Of a stretch of DNA of 64,000 nucleotides, positions 9,894 to 21,800 are shown one piece after another. The notes under the pieces are model-generated. The model had not been told where the DNA came from. It ran no database searches and saw only the letters and a list, made by a program, of their open reading frames with translations. Made by a program: the position numbers and the translations under genes. Every line of letters starts with the position of its first letter. The first letter of the stretch is position 1. Origin of the DNA: a virus; IMG/VR virus record IMGVR_UViG_3300009154_000042, positions 1 through 64,000 of that record, one strand, 5' to 3'.

Positions 9894-12800
9894 ATGACCA
9901 ATAAAGAATTTATTAATCCAGTGGATATAAACAATCCTTCAAATGTACGTAGGACTGTTGATCTGTTGCCGGGATATCATAAAACAGATAAAAATGCAAA
10001 ATTTTTAGCGAGTACCCTTGATCAGTTTATTCAAGAGCCACAATTAGAACGTCTCGACGGATTTGTTGGAAGCAAGCTCAGTTTAAATTATGATCCTGCA
10101 AAAGATATATACCTCGATTCTAATGGCACATTGAGAAATAGCTATCAATTAGAGCCGTCTCTTGTTATAAAAGATCCAAATTTGAATATAACATATTCGT
10201 CTACATATGATGATTTAATTAATGAATTGAAATTTAATGGAGCTAAGGTGTCTAACCTAGATAGACTATTTAGGCCAAAATCGTTCTCATATGATCCGTG
10301 TATAGATTGGGATAAATTTATTAATTATGGACAATACTATTGGTTACCAAATGGTCCAGACACTATCGAAATTGCAGGCCAGCAAGCATCGACTATTAGT
10401 TCCTACACAGTAACCGATTCAGTTGATGGTAAAAGTTTGATTTTTACTCCAGATGGTCTATCAACATCTCCTTTGTTAACTTTATATAGAGGATCTACCT
10501 ATGTATTTGATGTTAACAGTGACTATCCATTTTATATAAAAACCGGATATGTTCCTGGAGAAGTTGGTCTATATAGAGGAGCTACCAATCAGGGTGTTAA
10601 ACAAGGTAGACTTATTTTAACAATTGATGACACTACTCCTGATAATTTATTTTATTTTCCAGAAGGAAATCTCTACGGCGTTGGACAAATTGTAGTAAAG
10701 CGCGCAATAGAAAATTCGATCTTAGATGTTTCTGCGGATATTATAGGCAAAAAGACTTATTCGTCTATTGGCGGGGTAGAATTCTCAAATGGCATGAAAG
10801 TTAGATTCGTGGGCAATGTTATGCCCGAAGAGTATGCAGAAAATGATTTCATAGTAGAGGGAGTTGGCACATATATCACTCTTGTTCCTTATAACGAACT
10901 AAAGACTGTTGGTATATCTACTACTAATTTGAATGTTAACTTTGATGCTACTCCATTTGATCAATATCCATTTGATGATTTTAGTTATGTTCCTCTTTTG
11001 CCTGAATATATTACAATCAACCGAGCAAGTCCCGATAGAAATTCATGGAGTCGATATAATCGATGGGTCCATGTTGACGTGATTAAAGCTACTGCTCTTG
11101 CTAACGGAGTTCAACCAGAATATTCTTCTCTTCAACAAGCAAGGCGCCCTATTGTTGAATTTGTTTCTGGATTAAGACTTTATAATTTTGGTGCAACTAC
11201 CAAACAAACAGTTGATCTTATTGATACAATTACAGTTGATGCTCTTTCGGCATTTGCAAACAGTCCTGGATTTTATATTGATCAAGTAATGGTTGAACCT
11301 GGTTTTAGAGTAATTTTTAATGCAGACAAAGATCCTTTAACTCGTGGTAAGATTTTTGAAGTTAACTTTGTTACTGTAAACGGAAAACAAGTAGTAGACT
11401 TGGTAGAAACTCTGGATACTGTATCTGAGTACAATTCTTCATTGGTAGTTCTTCGTGGCGAAACATATAAGGGAACAAATTGGTGGTTTAACGGCACTGA
11501 ATGGACATATTCTCAACAGCGTGTTGCGTTAAATCAATTTCCTAAGTTTGATGTTTTTGACGATGATGGAATTAGTTTTTCTGACCAGGCCGTATATAAT
11601 TCCACATTTCGTGGAACAAATGTGTTTAGTTACGCAGTGGATACCAATAATTCAAAAGATGCTATTTTAAATTTTCCATTAAAATATAAAAATATAGCAA
11701 ATCAAGGCGACTATCTGTTCAATAATGATTTTATGACGGATACGTTTGCATTATCGGTCAATAATCAGATCGAAGATCGAATGGTCGCTGGCAATTATCT
11801 AAAGATAACATACGCCGATGGTACAGAATCATTTTTAGATGTGTGGACAGAACAGTCCGAACTACATATTCCAATTATTCAATATCAAGTGATTGATTCA
11901 GAAATCATATACGTTCAAATTATTGCAATTGACGAGCCTGGCTATACACCTGATCTTGAGATTGATCTATATGTCAATGATGTCAAAAAGCGTCGTTATA
12001 TTGATTTTAGAATAGCAAGAGATTCAGATAGAGCATATGTTGTAGTAGAAAAATCATTTTCAGTGGACGATAGAGTTTTAATAAAACTGTTTACTAAAAA
12101 ACCTTCTAATGATCATGGTTATTATGAAATACCTAGTAATTTAACCGACAATCCATTAAATGGACCTATTGGCAATTTTACATATGCTGAACTAAGTGAT
12201 CACGTCAGAACAATTGCCTATAATAGTCCTGAATTTATTGGAGTTTTTCCAGGAAATGGAAACTTGCGAGATTTATCAAATGTTGGAAAATATGGATCTA
12301 AATTAGTAAGTCATTCCAATCCCGTGAGTTTTGCTCATTACTTTTTAGGAACAAAACAACACAGTATAATTGATTCTGTAAGACAGGTTGCACAAGATTA
12401 TAATCAATTTAAATCCAATCTCCTTAGAAGTATTACTGATTTGAGAAATTCCTACGATTTATTTCCCAGGGATATTCTAGATTTAGCAATATCCTCACTA
12501 AATCTGGTAAAAGACAATTCAGTTTCGTATAATTTTTCAGATATGATTGCTTATGGCAAAAATCATAGTGATAGATCATATACAGTCACTGATTCAAGGA
12601 ACAAAATTTATAGTTTGGAGAGTATTTTTGATAATACAGTCCTGAGCGAAAGATCAATTTTGATATATTTGAATGATGTGTTATTGATCAGTGGCAGAGA
12701 TTATATTATTGATAGATTTTCTGCAAGTTTTACGATTAAAGTTCCTCTTTCATCCGGTGATATTATTTTAGTTTCTGACTATTCCAGTACTGTAGGCAAT

Positions 12801-15800
12801 TTTGTTCCTCCTACACCTACAAAATTGGGTCTTTATCCTAAATATACTCCAGCAAAATTCTATGATGACACATATGTAGGTGATCCTCGTTTGGTTATTC
12901 AGGGGCATGATGGTAGTATCACTCTTGCATTTGGCGACTATAGAGATGATGTTTTATTAGAATTTGAAATTCGTGTTTATAATAATATAAAAACAGATTA
13001 TAAGAGACATTTGATTGACATAAACTCAATTATTCCAGGTGCATTTAGAACAACTGACTATTCAATAAATGAGATTACCGATATTATTACTCCCGATATA
13101 TTAAAGTGGGCAGGTAATTTTGGGGTAGATTATCAAACTAATAATACATTTGATCAGTTGGATACGTTTACATTTAATTATTCTGGAATGATTGATGGAA
13201 TACACAAGCGTAGAATGCCAGGACACTGGCGAGCAATATATAAATTTTTCTATGACACTGATCGTCCTCATACTCATCCATGGGAAATGCTAGGATTTAC
13301 TGAAAAACCTGAATGGTGGAATACCGAGTATGGACCTTCTCCTTATACTCGTGGAAATACAATTCTTTGGAATGACTTGGAATCTGGCAAGATTGCAAGT
13401 GGTGATCGCGCAGGAACACATTCTTTGTATTCAAGACCAGGATTGTCTAATTTTATTCCAGTTGATGATAGTGGTAATTTATTAAGTCCAACAGATACTG
13501 GACTGGTAACAACTGCTATAATTAATCCTGGTGATCCTAAAAGAATTATTAATATCAGAAGCATTAATATTGACAGTGATTGGATAGTGGGAGACCAAGG
13601 TCCGGCCGAAACCTCATGGAGAAAGAGTAGTTATTGGCCATTTATCTATCAAATTGTTGCAGCGCTTACTAAGCCGGCCGATTATGCAGCTTTTATGTTT
13701 GATCCTGATAGGTTGATAGCAAATAAGTTTAATCAATATAAGTATGGAAAAAGTCATCAGTTTTTAAACTTGTCAAAGGTTTCTCTATATCGTGACGTTG
13801 TCAACGGCACTAGGGTACTTGCTTCTGGTTATAGTGTTTTTGTAATTGAACGCGGACTAATGAATGACGTAAAATATCTTACCACCTTAAAAAATGATTT
13901 GTCCAACATAACCTATAATTTGATGGTAAAATTAGGCGGATTTGTAAGCAAAGACAAACTTCAAATCTCAATTGACTCTATAGATCCTACGAGTCCATAT
14001 CCTGGAGTATTATTGCCATCTGAAGACTATCAGATATTTTTTAATCAAAGTTCACCTATACAGACTTTGGGAATTTCTGGAATAATAGTACAAAAGACTC
14101 TCACGGGATTCTCTGTTAGAGGTTATGACAAATATGAACCATACTTTACAGTATTTGAGCCAGTACCAGTTGCAACTGACCGACTTGAAGTTTCTGGAGG
14201 TAGATCCGAAAATTTTGTAAATTGGCAGGCAAATACTATATATGATCTTGATCAGATTGTATTTTATATGGACAGGTACTATCGGTCAAAACAGAAGCAC
14301 AATAGTGGTGTAGACTTCGTGATGTCTTATTATCAAAGTCTTCCTTATTTGCCAATGACCGGTGGAATAAGTGTATCTACTCGCTCGTTATTTTCAGATA
14401 CTGCAAAGAATGTTCCCTATGGGACCACCTTTGAAACTATTCAAGAAGTATATGATTTTATTATCGGTTATGAGCGTTGGCTTGTATCTAATGGATTTAT
14501 ATTTGATGACTTTATAAATGATTTAGGTGAAATTTCTGATTGGACACTTAGTGCTAAAGAATTTTTATTCTGGACAACTCAGAATTGGACAACCAATTCA
14601 GTTATAACTCTGAGTCCGTTTGCAAATAAACTAAACTTTTATTCAAATACTGGAATAGTTGATAACATACTCAATAAATTTTATGAGTATAGTTTGCTTA
14701 GAGCAGATGGATCACCATTCCTACAAAATAGATTTACGTTGATTCGATCGGATGGAAACTTCACAATATCAACGGTGAATACCACGGATGGTATATATTT
14801 TGCCAAATTAAATCTTGTTCAAAAAGAACATGCATTAATTTTTAACAATTATAGTCTGTTTAATGATGTTATATATGATATTGAAACAGGTTATCGTCAG
14901 CGTAGAGTAAAACTTCAGGGATTCAGAACTAAAAATTGGAATGGAGACTTTTTTAGTCCAGGATTTATATTTGATAGAGCAACGATAGTTGATTGGGAAA
15001 AATTTACTAGTTATGAAATTGGTCAGGTTGTACGTTTTTCTGGCAATTATTATTCTGCCACAAAGTCAGTACAAGGCAGTCAGTCCTTTGATCTAACTAG
15101 TTGGACCCTTTTGAGTAGTAAACCGGAATCAACTTTATATCCAAACTTTGATTACAAGATTAATCAATTTGAAGATTTTTATAGTCTTGATATTGATAAT
15201 TTTGATGCAGGTCAACAGCGCATGGCACAGCATTTGATTGGTTACTTGCCACGACCTTATCTTAATAATATTATTGGCAATTCAGTTGCGGAATATAAGT
15301 TCTATCAGGGATATATTCGTGAAAAGGGTACAAAAAATCCTTTGATTAAGTTGAGCAAATCTACCCTAATCAATGATAGTGGAAGTATAGATTTCAACGA
15401 GGAGTGGGCATTTCGCATTGGATATTATGGTGGATTCAATACTTATCAAGAACTGGAAACACTCCTAGACCCTACAAAATTTATTGAAAATCCACAGATT
15501 ATTGGCTTTGTCAAAACAATACCAACTGATGTTGCTGACTCCATTTATTACAAAGATATTAATGATGTGATTATTTCGCCTGACAATTTTGATATTGAAC
15601 AGGCGTTCCCAACTCTGACTACATCCACTGTGTACACAGATTTTGAAATACCTGTTGCGGGATATCCTAGATTTGATGATATATCATTAACTGCTTTTAA
15701 TAAAAATAGTATTTTAGATATTTCAAATAATGCAGCACTCACTGATGGAACGGCTATTTGGCTAGGTTATACTGAGAGTAGAGATTGGGATGTATTACGA

Positions 15801-18800
15801 TATACCAAAGTTGCTACTAAGATTATTGCTGCTGAAATCTATATTTCTGGTCAGGAAACTGCTTTTGTTACTAGCAGACCACATTTACTCAATACAAATG
15901 ATATTGTTAGTATAACAGGCATTGCAGTTGATGTTGATCGGTGTTATGTAGTTTCACGAATTATCAGTCCAACCGAATTTACAGTATTCTCTGTACTTTT
16001 TGAATTGCCAGTATTGCCTGATTTTCTAGGAGGATTATTACACACATTTAAAAGCTCTAGAATGTCAGATTTAAATTGGTCAGCTACCAACAGTTTATCA
16101 TATGATACTGACCGACGTATCGGTGAACTAATGTGGATCGATAATAAAGGCGACGGTAATTGGGCAGTATATCAAAAAATTGATAATTTTACAACAGTTA
16201 CCAGTGTTATATCTGCTCCGGCGCCTGATATTACCAGTCAACAGTATGGTTATAAAATTGTTCAGAATGTCAATACTACCACTATTATCGTATCATCTCC
16301 TACCTACAAAGAGACTATCTACGGTTACACTGGCCGTATTTCCGTTCTAACTAGAAATGCCGATAGTAATCCTCGATTTAATTTTAGCTATTCTATTAAT
16401 AAAGATAATATTACATACTATGATGGAACTGAAACTAGTTTCTTTGGAGAAGCAGTTGCGTTTGATTCAGGAATATCATTGGTTATTGCAGGAGCATCCG
16501 GTGCATCAAGCGTGAAATCAACCTTGACAAATACAGTAGTTAATCCTGCATCGGGTATTTCTAATCAATTTGTCAACCAGGGAGTTGTAAAACTATCCAT
16601 AATCAATGAAAATGGACGCAGGGAAACGACTGCAACTGTTATAACAACTCCTAATCCTGGAAACAACACTCGATTTGGAAAATCATTGGCATATTCAACT
16701 CAGACATCAAAATTAATTGTTGGCTCTCCTGGATATGCTAATGGCATAGGTGCAATTTATCGTTATACTGTTGGTGTAACAACTTCGGTCAATGTAACAT
16801 ATTCTAGTAGAACTTCGCCTTCTATTTCTACAGGAAGTAACTTTGGTACAAATATTGCGGCAAATTGGAATAATAGTATTGTTGCCGTAACTGCTCCAGG
16901 AATTAATAATACATTGGGATCAACCGGTGCAGTATTTGTATATCGTGAAAATTCTACAACCAATGTACTTGAGCAGTTGAAAATAATATCAGGAGATAGC
17001 TCTGAACTTCCAGTTACTTTTGGAGCATCTGATAATTTTGGATCAACGATAAAACTAACAAAAGATGGAAAGTTTTTGTTTATTGGTACACAAAATTATA
17101 ATGATTCTGCTAGAGGAAACAATACAGGTGTAGTCGATATTTTCATGTGGACAGGTACCAATTATTCATTCAATCAGCGTCTGGATTCGCCATTTGAATT
17201 TGGTAAATTGGAATTTGGGTATGATATTGCATTGGATGAAACTGAGACTGAGTTAGTGATTTCGACCAAGAATAGTATATATTCTGGTACAACAACTTAT
17301 GATAGAAACTCAACAAGACTAGGAAGTACCATTGCAAACTCATTATATGGTACAATTTATGTGAATGATCCTACAAGTCCCGTTAGGAATTCAACTACAG
17401 ATTTTGATACAGGAACGACCACCTTTTATGATGTAGTTTATGATGTTGGAACAGTTCATGTTTACTACAAGTATGGAGAATTTTGGACTTACGCGCAAGA
17501 ATTGCCTTCATCCTCAGTCAATTTGGGAAGCTCATTTGGATCAGGTTTATCAGTTACTTCAAAGACTATTTGTGTTGGTGCACCGTCACTGTTGAGTTCA
17601 TACAATCAAGGCCGAGGTCAGGTCTACATCTATGATCGAAAAGAAGTGTCTGTAAATGCATGGAAACTTCTCAGACAAAATTCACCACTGGTCGATCTAA
17701 CACTAGTTAAAAAAGCATCAACTATTGATTCAAATACACAACAAGTCAAAGATTACCTTGACATTATTGATCCAGTTAAGGGTGATATTTTGGCAACAGC
17801 AAAGCAGGAATTAAAATTTATCACACCTTATGATCCTGCAATCTACAGTATTGGCATTGATAGTACAAATGTTGATACAAATTCTAACTGGCTTGATGAG
17901 CACGTGGGTGAATTGTGGTGGGATCTTTCTAATGTAAAATTTGTATGGTACGAACAGGGTGAGTTGGAATATAGAAAAAACAATTGGAATCGTTTATTTC
18001 CTGGATGTACAATTGACGTTTATGAGTGGGTAAAGTCGGAATTCTTGCCAATAGAGTGGAGCACTTTTGCAGACACTGCTGATGGATTGGCACGAGGAAT
18101 AAGCGGCCAGCCAAAATTTGCCACAAATACAGTAATGTCGGTAAAACAGGTATATAATTCAGTTTCAAACTCGTTTAGTAATGTATACTATTACTGGGTA
18201 AAGAACAAAAATATTCTTCCTGACAACGTTCATAATAGGAAACTTACTGCATTTAGTGTTGCATCACAAATAGTTGATCCTGTTGGTTCAGGGATTAAAT
18301 CAATAGCAATTCTAGGTCCAACATCGGCCATGATATCAAATATCAAGCCTGCTCTTATGTCAAATAATGTTAATCTTAATATTACATTTGATTATACCAG
18401 AAATTCTGCAAATAGGCACACCGAATGGCTATTATTGCAAGAAAATGATCCTAATAGTAAGCCAAACGCATTATTAGAAAAAAAATTGATAGATAGCTTA
18501 ATAGGGCATGATGAAATAGGAAATGCAGTGCCGTTTCCTAACTTGCCAGAAAAGGTTAGATATGGACTGGGAATTAGACCACAGCAGAGTCTCTTCAAAT
18601 ATCCACTAGAAGCAATGCGCAATATCATGGAATTCAGTAATACAATATTGTCATCTTTATTGATTACCGATAAAATTAACTTTGGGAATCTGGAATCAAA
18701 AGATCAGATTCCATCAACAGCATCTTATGATTTACTAGTTGAAGACATTTACGCACTTGAGCTTGTAAACGTCAAGAGTATAAAATCAGCAGATATTAGA

Positions 18801-21800
18801 CCAATAATTGATTTAAATGGTAAAATTTCATCAGTTGTAATTGTTGATCCTGGATCAGATTATAGAGTATCACCGACGCTTGTGATTACAGGTGACGGAA
18901 CGGGAGCAGAGATCATTGTTCCTGAAAAGGATGGAATAGATGAAACTGGTGGTGTTGTTCGTGTATCTATAATAAATCCTGGTAGTCAATACACTTATGC
19001 AACGATTACAGTTAGACCCTTTACCGTAGTGGTGCAGACTGATTCCACTGTTAACGGCAAGTGGGCAGTATATGAGTGGGATGTTGAGAGACAGCGTTGG
19101 AACAAGTCCAGAACACAGGAATATGACACTACTCAGTACTGGAAATATATAGATTGGATGAGTCCTAATTATAATTCCCGAAAGGAAATATCTGCAAAAA
19201 TATCCTCGGCATTTGCACTCGATGCATGGGAGTCGTTGGACATCGGCAGTTACATTAAAGTTGAAAATGGCGGTGACGGAAGATATTTGATACTTGAAAG
19301 AACCGCTGGCACTGGCGGCACATTCGATGATAATTGGAATATTGTGTACTCTCAAAATGGCACTATACAATTCCTTGAACCACTATGGAACCTATCGGGA
19401 TCATTATATGCATGGGATCAACGTGCTGGATTTGACCAAACTCAATTCGATCAATCACCTTCTAAAGAAATTTTTTATGCTGTTACAGCATTAAAAGATG
19501 ATATATTCGTAGGAAATTTAAAGATATATTGGAATCAGCTTTTCTTCAAAGCTGTTCGATATGCAATGACTGAGCAGAAAAATTTAGACTGGGCATTCAA
19601 AACTACGTTTATTTCAGTAATAAATAATTTGGGTAGTTTAGATCAGCGTCATTCCTACAAATTACAAAATAGTAAAAATTATGAAAATTTCTTAAAAGAA
19701 ATTAAACCATATCATACAAAAATTAGAAAATTTGTAGAGGCATATACCAGTACGGAATTTACTCAAAGTTTCACCACTGACTTTGATTTACCAGTGTATT
19801 ACAATACTTTGACATTTAATTTTACTAATGTTGATTTTGGAAATAAGAAACTATTACAGTATCCTTGGAAATCATGGTTTGAAAATCACACTCATGGCAT
19901 AGAGTCAATAACTGTATTTGATGGTGGATCTGGTTATAATGCAGTGCCAACTATTTCAATAATAGCCGCCGCAAATGATACTGGATATGGCGCAACTGCA
20001 ATTGCATATGTTGCGCTAGGAAAAATAACCGATATCATTGTGACAAATCCTGGAAATGGATACACTGTTGCGCCTACTGTTGTTATCAACGGAGGAGGAA
20101 ATGGTGCTCTAACTCCTGCAAGGGTGTATGCTAGACTAGGCAAAAGTCCAGTTAGAACAAACACTGTTGCCTTAAAGTTTGATAGGGTGACTGGTCAACG
20201 AGAAATTGGCACATCAACATGGACCGACTCGTTTGTTGCTATTGATAACCAAGTCTCATTTGATTTAACATGGGTACCTATTTTAAACAAAGCAGATATA
20301 GACCTATATGTCAACGATACTTTACAGCTTTATGATAGTTATACAATAGAATATCGAAAAGAAAAATTTAATAATAGCTATACAAAATCATATGCTGTTC
20401 TTAAATTACAGTATATTCCTAATAAATTTGATAGAATTAGAATTAGTTATTTAAAAAATCTGTCGTTTTACACAGCTGTAGATCGAATTGAATACTATTA
20501 TCAACCAACCGCTGGTATGCCTGGAAAAGATCCCGAGCAGTTGATGTCGGGAGTGACCTATGATGGTTTATCAATTGAAACTTTGCCATTTGATTTTTCA
20601 AATGGTTGGGATATGTTGCCATTTGGGACTACGTCATGGGATAATTATTCTTTAGAATCTGGTTATATTTCATATTCAACAAATTCTACGAGTACACAGA
20701 CATTTGTTCTTACCGATACTATAATCAGTACTGGAACAAGAGTTAATGTTTACCTAAATAAGACTAGAATTGACGGCACGGGATCTGCAATAGTTCCTAC
20801 GATTATTGGAATAGGATCAGGAGCAATTGACAATATAGAAGTCACTGTGTCAGGTTCAGGTTATGTATCTTCATTGACAACAGTGACAATATCTTCGCCT
20901 AATTCTATCAGTGGAACTGCTGCAACCGCCACTGCAATACTGAATGTGTTAGGCCAAATTACTGGTATAGAATTACAAAATAGCGGCAGAGGATACACTT
21001 CTACTCCAGTAGTTACAATCACTGGACCATCCACGATACAAGCATACGCAAGAGCAGTGATAAAATCTGAGTTCACAACAACTGTTTCGGCTACCACTCA
21101 GACTGTGATCACCATTCCTTCTTCGGCTTTCCTGACAACGAGTACGCTAATTGAATTCAGGCACTCTGATAGTGATGGAACATTGCAAATATACGATATT
21201 GAAAGAAGCTTGGACTCCGTTATTAATGGCGGCAATATGGCATACACTACCGCTCTAGGATTAACTCCTAGTGAAATAATATTAGATGGTGGCTCAACAT
21301 CAACTAGATTTATGACAGGAATGATCGATGATGGTTTCTTAAATTCTTATAATAGTCCTGCTCCGGAAGAGTGTGTTCCTGGTCAGATTATGGAATCAGT
21401 TGGTATCAGTCTTTATACACAATCTCCTTTGGTACAACCTAACATCGTTAATAAATTGTATACAGTGAACGGATCCACTTCCACTTATAGTCTAGGTCTA
21501 AAACCTACTAATATTGATTCTGTAATTGCAGTGTTTAATAATAGAAAATTGAACAAAAATGAATATGTGATAGATTTTACCAATAATACTTTTAGGTTCA
21601 CTTCGACAACTCCTGGATTAGGTGCTCTTAGCTTGACATCGATTCATGCAGGAACTATATCTTTAATAGATTATAATGTTGAGACTTTTTCTGCGCCAGG
21701 TGGCAAATATTCGCCTCCAGTACTATTTGATGCAATAGGCAGTGCTGGATCAAGTACATATGTTACAATTAATGGAATTCCGGCAATATTTGGAGTTGAT

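Noticed and set aside
18870-19370. 166-codon open frame on the - strand inside the giant gp7-like gene
   Set aside because: No motif or start signal; the + strand frame here holds conserved G-x-Y repeat blocks.
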